Positions 37,158 through 47,423 are shown, numbered from the stretch's first letter. The stretch: DNA of 64,000 nt from Pseudomonadales bacterium (GCA_020062665.1 JAGUVW010000011.1:1-64000); one strand, 5' to 3'. Translations and numbers: made by a program. The notes: generated from the letters alone by a model not told the origin.

Positions 37158-38069
37158 ATGCCCCCTATCGACTGGCACGTACTCGGCCCCGGTGCGATCG
37201 GCTCGCTATTCGCCTGGTATCTGGCCGACGCCGGACTGCAGGTGCGCCTGCTCACCCGTCACGCCGGCGAAAGCGCCCGCCTAATCACGCTGGAACATCA
37301 GGGCCACCTGGATAAGGGCCACCACGACACCCGCGCCTTTCACGTCGATCACCACGACACCCCGATCCAGCGCCTGCTGGTGACGGTGAAAGCCCACCAG
37401 ACCGAAACCGCCCTGCATGCCATCGCCCACCGCATCACGGCTGACACGCTGATCCTGTTCCTGCAGAACGGCATGGGCGCCTGGCAGGTGGCGGAGCGGC
37501 TGTTCCCGGATTCCCCCTGCATCCTGGGCACCACCACCGAAGGCGCCTGGCGGGCGGCGGATCACCATATCGTTCACGCCGGCCGGGGCGAAACCTGGAT
37601 CGGCAGCCTGCAGTCGCGCTGGCAGCCGCAAGCGGTGAGCGTGGTCAGGCAGTGGCAGCACACCCTGTTCCACCCCCACCACGACGACAATATCCTGGCC
37701 CGCCTGTGGCGCAAGCTGGCGATCAACTGCGCCATCAATCCGCTCACGGTGCTGTACGACTGCCGCAACGGTGAGCTGCTGGACAAGCCCACCGCGCTGG
37801 TGCAGATGAAAGCCATCTGTGCCGAAGTGGAAGAGGTGATGGCAGCCGTGCTGGGCGTGCCAGCGTCGATGCCGCTGCTGGAACTGGCCTGCGACGTGGC
37901 GCGAAAAACCGGCGCCAACCAGTCATCCATGCTGCAGGACTACCGGCGCGGACAGCCAACGGAAATTGATTTCATCACAGGGTATCTGGTGCAGGAAGCC
38001 CGGCGTTTGGGGCTGGACGTGCCGGAGAACGCCGCCGTACTGTCCGCCGTGCGGCAAATGACGCAGTAG
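37158..38069 (+). CDS. panE: 2-dehydropantoate 2-reductase
   Basis: 303 aa NADPH-dependent ketopantoate reductase for pantothenate/CoA synthesis. The N-terminal Rossmann loop is VLGPGAIGSLFAWYLADAG; the catalytic region LWRKLAINCAINPLT contains the conserved Lys and Asn, and the C-terminal domain has NQSSMLQDYRRGQPTEIDFI with the conserved Ser/Gln/Asp and Glu. It starts 27 bases after the response-regulator gene and may share its transcript. Confidence 0.92.
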   Translation: MPPIDWHVLGPGAIGSLFAWYLADAGLQVRLLTRHAGESARLITLEHQGHLDKGHHDTRAFHVDHHDTPIQRLLVTVKAHQTETALHAIAHRITADTLILFLQNGMGAWQVAERLFPDSPCILGTTTEGAWRAADHHIVHAGRGETWIGSLQSRWQPQAVSVVRQWQHTLFHPHHDDNILARLWRKLAINCAINPLTVLYDCRNGELLDKPTALVQMKAICAEVEEVMAAVLGVPASMPLLELACDVARKTGANQSSMLQDYRRGQPTEIDFITGYLVQEARRLGLDVPENAAVLSAVRQMTQ

Positions 38070-38088
38070 GGCGAAGCGATAGCAGGTA

Positions 38089-38376
38089 TCAGGTGGTTCG
38101 CGTGACGGAACGACTGTCGCGGCCGGTGGCCGCCCGATTGCCGGCACACTCCAGTTCGGAATGGCGGTTGAGGGCATCCAGCGCCAGCTGCTGGCAGAGC
38201 AGTTCCAGATCGTCTTCACCCGACCCCGCCGCCAGGATGTAAGCGAAGTTGGCAGTGGCTTCGAGCTGGCCCAGTACGTAACATTCCACGTCACTGCCCC
38301 GGTGTGCCAGTGCTGTCCGCGATGCCGCATTCAGCAGTTCGCGCAACAAGTCGGTATTCACTAACACAGTACCCAT
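38089..38376 (-). CDS. Small protein of unknown function
   Basis: 95 aa from the ATG at 38376, which has GGGAGG at good spacing; a start 13 codons upstream is less likely. Mostly helical (VNTDLLRELLNAASRTALAHRG, ELLCQQLALDALNRHSELE), cytoplasmic, no known family recognised. It is convergent with panE and divergent from the cobalamin operon. Confidence 0.62.
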   Translation of the reverse strand: MGTVLVNTDLLRELLNAASRTALAHRGSDVECYVLGQLEATANFAYILAAGSGEDDLELLCQQLALDALNRHSELECAGNRAATGRDSRSVTRTT

Positions 38377-38432
38377 TTCTGGCCTCCCGGTGATCGGCGG
38401 ATTAACCTTGGTCAAGCAGCCATACAGTCAAC

Positions 38433-38461
38433 TTGACCCTCTAAAAGCTTAGTCGTAAATT
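38433..38461 (+). promoter_or_regulatory. Sigma-70-like promoter of the first cobalamin operon
   Basis: TTGACC at 38433-38438, a 17-base spacer and TAAATT at 38456-38461, about 110 bases before the adenosyltransferase ATG. No cobalamin riboswitch (no conserved B12-box) is visible in the leader. Confidence 0.6.
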
Positions 38462-38570
38462 GCCGCTCCATTCTGTGACATTTGATACAAAAGACTGGCC
38501 AGATTGTGCGTTTTTTGATCGACTCTATTTAACCTGCCTGACACAATTTTCCCCACTGGAGTGCGCCGTC

Positions 38571-39131
38571 ATGGGCCATCGTTTATCCAAGATTTACACC
38601 CGCACCGGGGACCAGGGCACCACCGGCCTGGGGGACGGCTCCCGCGTGGAAAAAGATGACCTGCGGGTGGAAGCCTATGGCACCACCGACGAGCTGAATT
38701 CCACTCTGGGCATGGTGCTGGCGGAACCCACTGTACCCGCCGACCTGCGCCACTGGCTGGAGGAAATCCAGCACGACCTGTTCGACCTGGGCGCCGAACT
38801 CTGCATTCCCGGCCACACGGTGTTGACTGCTGCTTTCGTCGAGCGTCTGGAGCAGCAGATCGACGCCATGAACGAACACCTGCCGCCGCTGAAGGAATTC
38901 ATCCTGCCCGGTGGCAACCGCGCCGCCAGCACCTGCCATCTGGCCCGCACCATCTGCCGCCGCGCCGAGCGCCGGGTTTACACACTGTCCAAGGCCGACA
39001 CCATCAACGAGTGGGGCCTGAAATACCTGAATCGCCTGTCCGACCTGCTGTTCGTGGCCGCCCGCGTGCTGGCCCGCACCGACAACGGCAGCGAGGTCCT
39101 GTGGAACCGCGAGCGGTTCAAGAGCGAATGA
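38571..39131 (+). CDS. PduO-type cob(I)alamin adenosyltransferase
   Basis: 186 aa from the ATG at 38571 (GGAG eight bases upstream); the 37 codons before it are not coding. It transfers adenosyl from ATP to Co(I) corrinoid. ATP-binding N-terminus KIYTRTGDQGTTGLGDGSRVEKDDLRVEAYGTTDELNS, and the family motif LPGGNRAASTCHLARTICRRAERR with ...LKYLNRLSDLLFVAARV are clear. It is the PduO/MMAB class rather than CobA/BtuR. Its stop overlaps cobU by ATGA. Confidence 0.95.
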   Translation: MGHRLSKIYTRTGDQGTTGLGDGSRVEKDDLRVEAYGTTDELNSTLGMVLAEPTVPADLRHWLEEIQHDLFDLGAELCIPGHTVLTAAFVERLEQQIDAMNEHLPPLKEFILPGGNRAASTCHLARTICRRAERRVYTLSKADTINEWGLKYLNRLSDLLFVAARVLARTDNGSEVLWNRERFKSE

Positions 39132-39655
39132 TCGACCTGATTCTGGGGGGCGCCCGCTCGGGCAAGAGCCGGCTGGCAGAACAGCGTGCCCGCGCCAGCC
39201 AGCGCGAGGTGGTGTACATCGCCACCGCCGAATCCCGCGACGGTGAAATGCATTCCCGCATCGCCCATCACCGCGAACGTCGCCCCGCCGAATGGCTGAC
39301 CGTGGAAGAGCCACTGCATCTGGCCGCCGCCATCCGCCAGCACGCCCGCCACGACAACCTGATTCTGGTGGACTGCCTGACCCTGTGGATCACCAATCTG
39401 CTGTGTCAGGAGGACGCTTCATTATTCCTGCGGGAAAAGGCCGCTCTGCTGGATGTGTTGCAGGAACGCCCCAACATCATACTGGTGAGCAACGAAACCG
39501 GCCTCGGCGTAGTGCCCCTGGGGGAACTCACCCGCCGCTTTGTGGACGAAGCGGGCTGGCTGCATCAGGAACTCGCCTCCATCGCCGACCGCGTCACCCT
39601 GGTCGTGGCCGGCCTGCCCCACATTCTGAAATCCGTGGAATCCCTTAATGTCTGA
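39128..39655 (+). CDS. cobU: Adenosylcobinamide kinase / adenosylcobinamide-phosphate guanylyltransferase
   Basis: 175 aa from the ATG at 39128 overlapping the previous stop. Bifunctional enzyme that phosphorylates adenosylcobinamide and attaches GMP. P-loop GGARSGKS, the guanylated-histidine region [26 protein letters not shown] and [28 protein letters not shown] are all diagnostic. It overlaps cobT by eight bases. Confidence 0.95.
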   Translation: MIDLILGGARSGKSRLAEQRARASQREVVYIATAESRDGEMHSRIAHHRERRPAEWLTVEEPLHLAAAIRQHARHDNLILVDCLTLWITNLLCQEDASLFLREKAALLDVLQERPNIILVSNETGLGVVPLGELTRRFVDEAGWLHQELASIADRVTLVVAGLPHILKSVESLNV

Positions 39656-40745
39656 AACCCGATCTGAATCCCGCCATGCGCGCTGGTGGCAAACACCCGC
39701 CCGCGCCCTGAACACCGCCTGTGCCGACGCCGCCCGCGCGCGCCAGAACCAGCTCACCAAGCCCCCCGGCTCGTTGGGACGCCTGGAAGATGTGGCGGTG
39801 CAGTTCGCTGCGATCCAGCACAGCGACCGCCCCCGCGTCGATCCGGTCCACATCAGTATTTTTGCTGGCGATCACGGCGTGGTGGCGGAAGGCGTATCTG
39901 CCTTCCCCCAAGCGGTGACCGTGGAAATGCAGCGCAACTTTGTGAGCGGTGGCGCGGCGATTTCGGTGCTGGCCCGCCAATTGGGCGCCACACTGGAAGT
40001 GATCAACTGCGGCACCCTGGCTGATCCCACAACGCTGCCCAAAGTGATTCACGCACCGGTCGCGACGCAAACGCAGAATTTCTGCGAAACCGAAGCGATG
40101 ACAGACGCCCAGTGGCAACAGGCCCTGCTGATCGGCCGCGCGGCCATCGAGCGTGCCGGCCAGCATCAGGCCCATCTATTCATCGGCGGCGAGATGGGCA
40201 TCGGCAACACCACCGCTGCCACGGCCCTGCTGTGCGCCCTCACTGAAATGACACCCGCCGAACTGACTGGCGCCGGCACCGGACTGGATTCCCACGGTAT
40301 TCAACACAAAACCCGCGTGATTGAACGCGCCCTGCAACGTCACGTCGATCTGCTGGATGATCCCGCTGCCGTCAGCCGCGCCCTGGGAGGCTTCGAAATT
40401 GCCGCCCTCACCGGTGCTTACATTGCCGCCGCGCAGGCTGGCATCGCCGTGCTGGTAGACGGCTTCATCTGCAGCGCCGCCGCCCTCTGTGCCCTGCGCC
40501 TGAATCCCTCCGTGCAGCCCTATCTGATCTTCAGCCACTGCTCCGCCGAACAGGGTCATCGCAAATTGATGACGCATCTGGAAGCGTCGCCGCTGGTGGA
40601 TCTGAATCTGCGTTTGGGTGAAGGCAGTGGCGCTGCCGTGACAGTGCCGCTGCTGCGCGCCGCCTGTGCATTGCATAACGAAATGGCCACCTTTGCCGAA
40701 GCTGCTGTGTCCGGCAAACTGACGCAAGGCACGCTGGAGGGCTGA
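39648..40745 (+). CDS. cobT: Nicotinate-nucleotide--dimethylbenzimidazole phosphoribosyltransferase
   Basis: 365 aa, the usual length. It activates the lower-ligand base as alpha-ribazole phosphate. Seen motifs: [70 protein letters not shown] and [10 protein letters not shown] with the catalytic Glu in [10 protein letters not shown]. Same operon as cobU. Confidence 0.96.
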   Translation: MSETRSESRHARWWQTPARALNTACADAARARQNQLTKPPGSLGRLEDVAVQFAAIQHSDRPRVDPVHISIFAGDHGVVAEGVSAFPQAVTVEMQRNFVSGGAAISVLARQLGATLEVINCGTLADPTTLPKVIHAPVATQTQNFCETEAMTDAQWQQALLIGRAAIERAGQHQAHLFIGGEMGIGNTTAATALLCALTEMTPAELTGAGTGLDSHGIQHKTRVIERALQRHVDLLDDPAAVSRALGGFEIAALTGAYIAAAQAGIAVLVDGFICSAAALCALRLNPSVQPYLIFSHCSAEQGHRKLMTHLEASPLVDLNLRLGEGSGAAVTVPLLRAACALHNEMATFAEAAVSGKLTQGTLEG

Positions 40746-40747
40746 GC

Positions 40748-41386
40748 ATGTTCGCGGGCAACAAACCGGATGTCACCGTCACTCTCGACTGGATTCGCCA
40801 CGGCGAACCGGAAGGCGGCGTGAAATATCGCGGCACTGTGGATGATCCCCTGTCGGCAACCGGCTGGCAGCAGATGCGCGCCAGCGTCGGCAAGGCATTG
40901 CAAACCGGCGTGCGCTGGGATGCCGTAATTTCCTCGCCCATGCAGCGCTGTCTGGCGTTCGCGACCGAAGTGGCGACACAACAAAAATTACCACTCACCG
41001 TGCTGCCCGATCTGCGCGAGTTGTGCTTTGGCGAACTGGAAGGCATGACGCCCAAGCAGGCGTGGTCACAATATCCGGAACTGCTGGGCGCTTTATGGCA
41101 GGCACCGGAACTGCATACACCGCCCGGCGGCGAACCCTTCACGGATTTTCTGCGCCGCGTGCAGGCTTGCATCGATGAACTGCTGCCGCGACACGCCAAT
41201 CAGCACATTCTGATAGTGGCCCACGGCGGCATCATCCGCGCCATGCTCACCTGCTGCCTGGGCTTCACACCTCGCGACACTTTCAAAGTGGACGTGCCCT
41301 ACGCCGGCATGACCCGCACCAAAGCCTGGCTGCACGACGGCAAGGCGGAATTCTCCCTGCAATTCATCAACGGATTCGTACCCTGA
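40748..41386 (+). CDS. cobC: Alpha-ribazole phosphatase (histidine phosphatase family)
   Basis: 212 aa. Phosphohistidine loop WIRHGEPEGG, catalytic Glu in LRELCFGELEGM, second His in IVAHGGIIRAML. It removes the phosphate from alpha-ribazole 5'-phosphate (or adenosylcobalamin 5'-phosphate). The assignment over other histidine phosphatases rests on its place between cobT and cobS and on the one-base overlap with cobS. Confidence 0.88.
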   Translation: MFAGNKPDVTVTLDWIRHGEPEGGVKYRGTVDDPLSATGWQQMRASVGKALQTGVRWDAVISSPMQRCLAFATEVATQQKLPLTVLPDLRELCFGELEGMTPKQAWSQYPELLGALWQAPELHTPPGGEPFTDFLRRVQACIDELLPRHANQHILIVAHGGIIRAMLTCCLGFTPRDTFKVDVPYAGMTRTKAWLHDGKAEFSLQFINGFVP

Positions 41387-42132
41387 TGCTGATGCCATTT
41401 CGCATAGCGCTGCAGTTTCTCACCCGCATACCCGCCGGCGTGACGGATTACCGCATTGAACATCTGCGCCAGTCCGTCTACTGGTATGCCGCTGTTGGCA
41501 GTGTCATTGGTCTGATTCTGTGGGCAGCACAGACACTGTTCCTGCAGATTTTTTCCTGGGATGCGGATCTGATCGTATCCGTGCTGCTGTTGCTGGTGTG
41601 GGTTGCGCTCACCGGCGCACTGCATCTGGATGGACTGGCGGACACCGCCGATGCCTGGCTGGGCGGCCAGGGCGACCGGGAAAAAGCCCTGCGCATCATG
41701 AAAGATCCGCAAAGCGGCCCCGCCGGCGTGGTGGCGATTGCCCTGGTACTGCTGGTGAAGTTCGCCACCATTCTGTATCTGCAGCAGCATCAGCAGTTTG
41801 CCTATCTGTTGGTGGTGCCGGTGGCGGCCCGTGCAATGGTGCCGCTGCTGTTTTTCACCACACCTTATCTGCGCAGCGAAGGTTTGGGCAGCCCGTTCAG
41901 CGATGGACTGGAGTTCATCAAGATCATTCCCGGCCTCGCCTTTGCCATTGCGCTGGGTTTTCTCGGCAATGGCAGCTGGTGGCTGGTGGCCATGCTGATT
42001 GCCGGCAGCGTGTTCTGGATTTTCCGCGCCTGGATGATGGCCCGTCTGGGTGGCACCACCGGCGACACCGCCGGCGCGATGGTGGAAATCCTCGAATGCA
42101 GCCTGCTCATCGCCTGCGTGTGGGCCGCGTGA
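41386..42132 (+). CDS. cobS: Adenosylcobinamide-GDP ribazoletransferase (cobalamin synthase)
   Basis: 248 aa inner-membrane enzyme that joins adenosylcobinamide-GDP and alpha-ribazole. About six membrane helices; the family motif LHLDGLADTADAWLGGQGDREKALRIMKDPQSGPAG is clear. It overlaps cobC and cbiZ by a few bases. Confidence 0.95.
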   Translation: MLMPFRIALQFLTRIPAGVTDYRIEHLRQSVYWYAAVGSVIGLILWAAQTLFLQIFSWDADLIVSVLLLLVWVALTGALHLDGLADTADAWLGGQGDREKALRIMKDPQSGPAGVVAIALVLLVKFATILYLQQHQQFAYLLVVPVAARAMVPLLFFTTPYLRSEGLGSPFSDGLEFIKIIPGLAFAIALGFLGNGSWWLVAMLIAGSVFWIFRAWMMARLGGTTGDTAGAMVEILECSLLIACVWAA

Positions 42133-42827
42133 ACGATTTCAGCGCTGACATTATTCCACTGGCCGGCCTGGGCACGCTGCATAAAACCGCGCAGCATTGT
42201 GTGTTTCTGGCGGAGCAACCACTGCAGGCCACCGGCAGTTGCATCTGGAACGGTGGCTCGGCGACAGTGCAGGGCTGGCTGAATATGAAAGTGAGTGGCG
42301 ACACTGCCGTGACGGAAGCCCCCGCCATCACCCTGGAAAGCTATGCGCGTGCACTGGAGATTGCAATGCCATTGGCTGGCGTGATGACCGCTGCCTCGAT
42401 GAATTCCCTGCGCCATGCCGTGATGGGCGATGACATCACTCGACTGGCGTGTTTCGTCACCGCCGGCATCCGCAACGCCCGTCGCGCCGGCGATCCTGCC
42501 GATGAAAAACTGCAACCGGGCACCATCAATATCGCGCTGGTGTGCAACCAGACATTCACACCTGCCGCTGCGATCGAAGCACTGCTGATTGCCACCGAAG
42601 CGAAAACCTCCGCCTGCTACGATCTGAATATCAAAAGTCCGGTTTCCAATCTGCTGGCCACTGGCACCGGCACTGATTCCATCTGTCTGCTCAGCGCATT
42701 GAAACCCGGCGAGCAAGCATTGGTGGAATACTGCGGCAAACACACCCGCATCGGTGAATGGATCGGTGCCGCCGCCTATCAGGCTGTTCACGCCTCGCTG
42801 CACGCCTGCGTCGCTCGCCTGTCCTGA
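42129..42827 (+). CDS. cbiZ: Adenosylcobinamide amidohydrolase (CbiZ)
   Basis: 232 aa with GTG start at 42129 overlapping the cobS stop; the frame is open far upstream but that is a shadow of cobS. The CbiZ pattern is visible: PLAGVMTAASMNSLRHAV, FVTAGIRNARRAGDP, GTINIALVCNQTFTPAAAIEALLIATEAKT, and ATGTGTDSICLL. CbiZ cuts the amide linking the aminopropanol to the corrin ring, giving cobyric acid that can be rebuilt with another lower ligand. It is known from archaea and a subset of bacteria and fits with cobQ/cbiB/cobD at the second locus, which rebuild from cobyrate. Confidence 0.87.
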   Translation: MNDFSADIIPLAGLGTLHKTAQHCVFLAEQPLQATGSCIWNGGSATVQGWLNMKVSGDTAVTEAPAITLESYARALEIAMPLAGVMTAASMNSLRHAVMGDDITRLACFVTAGIRNARRAGDPADEKLQPGTINIALVCNQTFTPAAAIEALLIATEAKTSACYDLNIKSPVSNLLATGTGTDSICLLSALKPGEQALVEYCGKHTRIGEWIGAAAYQAVHASLHACVARLS

Positions 42828-43146
42828 AAACCACTCACCTTCGCCTCCCTTCACGGACTAACGCCATTCCTCGGGTGCGCGCAATGGCCAGAAATTGACT
42901 TTTGTCAGGCATTCACCGAACTGTATTTGACTCTTCTTTTGTGGTCGGCGCATATTCATCCGCACGTCACGTGTCAACGTCAAAGTTAAATAATTGCAGT
43001 GATCGCGGGGAGCACAGTCCATTGGGCTTTGCCAGTCGCCGCCATAAAACATTGACAGCAAGACATCGCGTCTCATAACGACAACACGACAAGGAATGGG
43101 CGCCATTGCACACTGCTGGTGCACTTGAGACCCAAGTACGATACGC
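42828..43146. promoter_or_regulatory. Intergenic region upstream of the antiporter-arc cluster
   Basis: 319 bases without a supported gene. It holds one ANR/FNR-like box at 42895-42908, several GTCAA/TTGAC half-sites near 42968-42986, and an AT-rich part (AAGTTAAATAATTG) at about 42984-42997. No clear terminator for the cob operon was seen. Confidence 0.5.
42895..42908 (+). promoter_or_regulatory. ANR/FNR-like box upstream of the arginine deiminase cluster
   Basis: TTGAC, TTTT, GTCAG: a palindrome close to the TTGAT-N4-ATCAA consensus and to the TTGAC-N4-ATCAG form known upstream of Pseudomonas arc genes. It would give oxygen-limited induction by an ANR/FNR regulator. The distance to the first gene (about 240 bases) is long. 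Confidence 0.5.
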
Positions 43147-44646
43147 ATGAGCAAAGAAGCAAAACCTGTCACTGCACGCCCCATTCGCGAGCCTTCCCTC
43201 ATCGACGGCCTGACCCCCATCCTCGGCCTGATCATCCTGCTCGGCGTTTCCTACTACCTGTTTGGCGAAGACGCTTCCTACGGCCCCAACCAGATTGCGC
43301 TGGTGTTTTGCGGCGTCGTTGCGGCGCTGATCGGCTACAAGAACGGTATCGCCTGGAACGACATCCGCCAGTCGGTGGTGGAAGGAATCAGCACCGGCCT
43401 GCAGGCCATTTTCATCCTGCTGGGCGTGGGCGCACTGATCGGCACCTGGGCCATGTGCGGCACCATTTCGTCGATGGTGTATTACGGATTAAAGCTGCTC
43501 AGTCCGCATTATTTTTACGCCAGCACCTGCGCCATTTGTGCAGTGGCGGCCCTCAGTATCGGCAGTTCCTGGACCGTGGCCGGCACCATCGGCATCGGCA
43601 TGATGGGCATCGCTGAAAGCATGGGATTGTCACCGCTGATCACCGCCGGCGCCGTGATTTCCGGCGCGTATTTCGGCGACAAGGCATCACCCCTTTCGGA
43701 TACCGCCAACCTGGCCACCGCTGCCGCCGGCTCGGAGCTATTCAGCCATATCCGTGAATCCCTCTGGACATCGGTGCCTGCACTGCTGCTCGCCATCATC
43801 GGCTTTGCGCTGCTGGGATCGCCGGGGGACTTCGACGCAAAATCCACCCTGCGCGGGCTCGAAGAAAACGTCACCATTTCCCTGTGGGCGTTTCTGCCGT
43901 TGCTGCTGGTACTGGTACTCGCGCTGAAGAAAGTGCCACCCTTCGTCACCATTTTTGCAAGTGCGCTGATGGGCGGTGTGATGGCGGTGATCCTCGCGCC
44001 CCAGGCCGTTGCCACGCTGGCAGACAATCCGAATCTGCATCCTGCACTGCAGCAACTGAAAGGCGTGTGGGCAGCGCTGGCCACTGGCTATCATGTTTCC
44101 ACCGGCGATCCCAATGTGGACAAACTGCTCACCCGTGGCGGCATGTCCAGCATGATGATCACCATCTGGCTGATCATGACGGCGCTGGGCTTCGGCGCCA
44201 TCGTCGAACGCACTGGCCTGCTCAATCGCGTGATCACTCCGATCATCAACAAGGCCAAATCAGTGACAGGCACCGTAGCCGCACTGGTGGGCTCCTGCCT
44301 GGCGTCCAATGCGCTGACATCCGACCAGTATATTTCCATTGTGCTGCCCGCCCGCATGTTCCGCAAAAATTTCGAAGAGCGCGGCCTGGCGCCGGTGATG
44401 TTGTCCCGCGTGGTGGGTGATTCCGCCACCGTGACCTCGCCGCTGATTCCCTGGAATAGCTGCGGCGCCTACATGTCCGCCGCACTCGGTGTGTCCGCCA
44501 TCAGTTTTGCACCCTTCTGCTTTTTCAATCTGCTTAATCCTCTGCTGACGGTGGTGTTCACCGCTGTGGGATTCCGTGTGCTGCGTTCTGCCAGCGGACA
44601 GAAAACGCCACCACCGGTTGAATCCGGTGCAGGAACGGGAACCTGA
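43147..44646 (+). CDS. NhaC-family Na+/H+ antiporter
   Basis: 499 aa with about eleven to twelve membrane helices. NhaC-family patterns include IGTWAMCGTISSMVYYGLKL, SSWTVAGTIGIGMMGI, GAVISGAYFGDKASPLSDTANLA, and LASNALTSDQYISIVLPARMF. The family exchanges Na+ for H+ but also holds metabolite antiporters such as malate/lactate MleN. Standing first in the arc cluster, it may import protons to counter the alkali made from arginine, or exchange a metabolite. Ribosome site is weak. An 80-base gap separates it from arcD. Confidence 0.87.
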   Translation: MSKEAKPVTARPIREPSLIDGLTPILGLIILLGVSYYLFGEDASYGPNQIALVFCGVVAALIGYKNGIAWNDIRQSVVEGISTGLQAIFILLGVGALIGTWAMCGTISSMVYYGLKLLSPHYFYASTCAICAVAALSIGSSWTVAGTIGIGMMGIAESMGLSPLITAGAVISGAYFGDKASPLSDTANLATAAAGSELFSHIRESLWTSVPALLLAIIGFALLGSPGDFDAKSTLRGLEENVTISLWAFLPLLLVLVLALKKVPPFVTIFASALMGGVMAVILAPQAVATLADNPNLHPALQQLKGVWAALATGYHVSTGDPNVDKLLTRGGMSSMMITIWLIMTALGFGAIVERTGLLNRVITPIINKAKSVTGTVAALVGSCLASNALTSDQYISIVLPARMFRKNFEERGLAPVMLSRVVGDSATVTSPLIPWNSCGAYMSAALGVSAISFAPFCFFNLLNPLLTVVFTAVGFRVLRSASGQKTPPPVESGAGTGT

Positions 44647-44726
44647 TATCCGCGCAGTGGAAAGTGCAAGGCACGTTTGTCACACAACCGTTTTAGATTT
44701 TCCCAGGCCACAACAAGGAGACATGC

Positions 44727-46154
44727 ATGGCAGACGCTTCGAACAAATTGAAATTGGGGGCGCTCATTGCCCTGGTGGTGGGGTCGATGGTGGGCGGTGG
44801 CATTTTCTCGCTGCCGCAGAACGTAGCAGCCAGCGCCGGCGCCGGCGCCACCCTGATCGGCTGGCTGATCACCGGCGTGGGCATGCTGATGCTGGCCTTC
44901 GTATTCCAGACCCTGGCCAATCGCAAGCCGCAGCTGGATGGTGGCGTGTATGCCTTCGCCAAGGCGGGCTTCGGCGATTACATGGGCTTTTCATCTGCCT
45001 GGGGTTACTGGATCAGCGCCTGGATCGGCAACGTCAGCTACATGGTGCTGCTGTTCAGCACGCTGGGCTATTTCTTTCCGGTGTTCGGTGAAGGCAATAC
45101 GCCCATCGCCATCGGCTGTGCTTCTGTGCTGCTGTGGCTGCTGCACTTCCTGGTGCTGCGCGGCATCAAGGAAGCGGCCTTCATCAACACCATTACCACC
45201 ATCGCAAAAATGGTGCCCTTGGCGCTGTTCATCATCATCGCCGCCATTGCTTTCAAGCTGGACGTGTACAAGGCCGATTTCTGGACCGTAGGCGGCACCG
45301 AACCCAGCAGCGTGATGGAGCAAGTGCGCAAAATGATGCTGGTGACCGTATGGGTGTTCATCGGTATTGAAGGTGCCAGCATTTTCTCTGCCCGCGCGGA
45401 AAAACGCAGCGACGTAGGCAAGGCCACCGTGGTGGGTTTCGTAGCGGTGCTGCTGCTGTTGGTGCTGGTGAACGTGCTGTCGCAGGGCATTCTGGCGCAG
45501 GCCGAACTGGCGGGCCTGAAAAATCCCTCCATGGCAGCCGTGCTGGAGCATGTGGTAGGTGGTTGGGGCGCCAAGCTGATCAGTATCGGCCTGCTGGTGT
45601 CGCTGGCGGGAGCGTTGCTGTCCTGGACGTTGCTGTGCGCGGAAATCATTTTCTCCGCCGCGAAAGATCACACCATGCCGGAATTCCTGCGCAAGGAAAA
45701 CGCCAATCATGTGCCGGCCAATGCGCTGTGGCTCACCAATGGTTTGATCCAGCTGTTCCTCGTCATCACCCTGTTCAACAGCTCCACTTATCTGAGCCTG
45801 CTGTATCTGGCCACGTCCATGATCCTGATTCCGTATTTCTGGTCGGCGGCCTATGCCTTGCTGCTGGCGTTTCGCGGTGAAACCTATGAAAACGATTCGG
45901 GTCAACGTAGCAAGGATCTGGCGATTGCCGCCGTCGCCGTTCTGTACGCAGTGTGGCTGGTCTATGCCGCCGGCGTGCAATATCTGCTGCTGTCGGCCCT
46001 GCTGTATGCGCCGGGCGCGATCCTGTTTGCCAAGGCCAAGCGTGAAGTGGGCCAACCCATTTTCACCAATCTGGAAAAACTGATTTTTATTGGCGTGCTG
46101 ATCGGAGCCGGGATTGCCGCCTATGGTCTGTATGCCGGCTTCCTCAGCCTTTAA
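44727..46154 (+). CDS. arcD: Arginine/ornithine antiporter
   Basis: 475 aa APC-superfamily permease with twelve or thirteen helices and an AAGGAG ribosome site. The first helix GALIALVVGSMVGGGIFSLPQNVAASAGAGATLIGW carries the GSxxGxGIF substrate-binding turn. Runs such as ANRKPQLDGGVYAFAKAGFGDYMGF and WVFIGIEGASIFSARAEKR are those of ArcD. It swaps external arginine for internal ornithine, needing no energy. Directly followed by arcA (15-base gap). Confidence 0.94.
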   Translation: MADASNKLKLGALIALVVGSMVGGGIFSLPQNVAASAGAGATLIGWLITGVGMLMLAFVFQTLANRKPQLDGGVYAFAKAGFGDYMGFSSAWGYWISAWIGNVSYMVLLFSTLGYFFPVFGEGNTPIAIGCASVLLWLLHFLVLRGIKEAAFINTITTIAKMVPLALFIIIAAIAFKLDVYKADFWTVGGTEPSSVMEQVRKMMLVTVWVFIGIEGASIFSARAEKRSDVGKATVVGFVAVLLLLVLVNVLSQGILAQAELAGLKNPSMAAVLEHVVGGWGAKLISIGLLVSLAGALLSWTLLCAEIIFSAAKDHTMPEFLRKENANHVPANALWLTNGLIQLFLVITLFNSSTYLSLLYLATSMILIPYFWSAAYALLLAFRGETYENDSGQRSKDLAIAAVAVLYAVWLVYAAGVQYLLLSALLYAPGAILFAKAKREVGQPIFTNLEKLIFIGVLIGAGIAAYGLYAGFLSL

Positions 46155-46169
46155 GAGAAGGAGTTCTAC

Positions 46170-47423
46170 ATGTCAAAAATAAAACTCGGCGTTCATTCTG
46201 AAGCAGGAAAACTTCATAAAGTCATGGTGTGTTCACCGGGTCTGGCTCACCTGCGCCTCACCCCCGGCAACTGCGACGAGCTGCTGTTCGACGACGTGAT
46301 CTGGGTGAATCAGGCCAAACGCGATCATTTCGATTTCGTCACCAAGATGCGCGAGCGCGGCGTGGACGTGCTGGAAATGCACAACCTGCTGACGGAAACC
46401 GTGCAGAGCAAGGCGGCGCTGAAATGGATTCTCGATCGCAAGCTCACCGCCAATCAGGTGGGCGTGGGCCTGCAGGACGACATGCGCGGCTGGCTGGAGA
46501 GCCTGGAACCCCGCAAGCTGGCGGAACATCTGATCGGTGGCGTGTCGGTGTCGGATCTGTCCAACGCACTGGGCAAGAGCAAGTCCATTCAAATGCTGGG
46601 CGACTTCATCGGCATGTCCAGTTTTGTGCTGCCGCCGCTGCCCAACACGCAATTCACCCGCGACACCACCTGCTGGATTTACGGCGGCGTCACGCTGAAT
46701 CCCATGTACTGGCCGGCGCGGCGCCAGGAAACTCTGCTCACTACCGCCATCTACAAATTCCACCCCACCTTCACCAATGCAGAGTTCGACGTGTGGTATG
46801 GCAATCCCGATGAAGACCACTGCGCCGCCACACTGGAAGGCGGTGACGTGATGCCTATCGGCAACGGCGTGGTGCTGATCGGCATGGGTGAGCGCACCTC
46901 CCGTCAGGCCATTGGTCAGGTTGCTCAGACGCTGTTTGCCAAGGGCGCGGCCAAGCGTGTGGTCGTGGCAGGCCTGCCGAAATCCCGCGCTGCCATGCAC
47001 CTGGATACGGTCTTCACCTTCTGCGACCGCGACCTCGTCACCATCTTCCCGGAAGTGGTGAAGCAGATCGTGCCATTCAGCCTGCGCCCGGATGAAAGCA
47101 AACCCGGTGGCATCGACATCCGCCGCGAAGATAAACCGTTCGTGGACGTGGTGGCGGAAGCACTCGGGCTGAAAGCGTTGCGCATCGTGCAAACCGGTGG
47201 CGATTCCTATGAAGCCGAACGCGAACAGTGGGACGACGGCAACAACGTGGTGTGCCTGGAACCCGGCGTGGTGGTGGGTTACGACCGCAACACCTACACC
47301 AATACTTTGCTGCGCAAAGCGGGCGTGGAAGTGGTGACCATCTCCGCCAGCGAACTCGGACGCGGACGCGGCGGCGGTCACTGCATGACCTGTCCGATTC
47401 TGCGCGATCCGGTGAACTACTGA
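46170..47423 (+). CDS. arcA: Arginine deiminase
   Basis: 417 aa, full length. Converts arginine to citrulline and ammonia, first step of the ADI pathway. Substrate and catalytic residues visible: [31 protein letters not shown] with Glu/Asp, [12 protein letters not shown], and the nucleophile Cys405 in [21 protein letters not shown] precedes the ATG. Palindromic element 2 starts nine bases after the stop and separates arcA from arcB. Confidence 0.97.
   Translation: MSKIKLGVHSEAGKLHKVMVCSPGLAHLRLTPGNCDELLFDDVIWVNQAKRDHFDFVTKMRERGVDVLEMHNLLTETVQSKAALKWILDRKLTANQVGVGLQDDMRGWLESLEPRKLAEHLIGGVSVSDLSNALGKSKSIQMLGDFIGMSSFVLPPLPNTQFTRDTTCWIYGGVTLNPMYWPARRQETLLTTAIYKFHPTFTNAEFDVWYGNPDEDHCAATLEGGDVMPIGNGVVLIGMGERTSRQAIGQVAQTLFAKGAAKRVVVAGLPKSRAAMHLDTVFTFCDRDLVTIFPEVVKQIVPFSLRPDESKPGGIDIRREDKPFVDVVAEALGLKALRIVQTGGDSYEAEREQWDDGNNVVCLEPGVVVGYDRNTYTNTLLRKAGVEVVTISASELGRGRGGGHCMTCPILRDPVNY

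Noticed and set aside
38376-38570. Cobalamin riboswitch before the first cob operon
   Set aside because: The leader is short and AT-rich and lacks the conserved B12-box; only a sigma-70-like promoter is visible.
41520-42827. 435-codon frame suggesting a cobS-cbiZ fusion
   Set aside because: The first part is a shadow of cobS; CbiZ begins at the GTG at 42129 overlapping the cobS stop.
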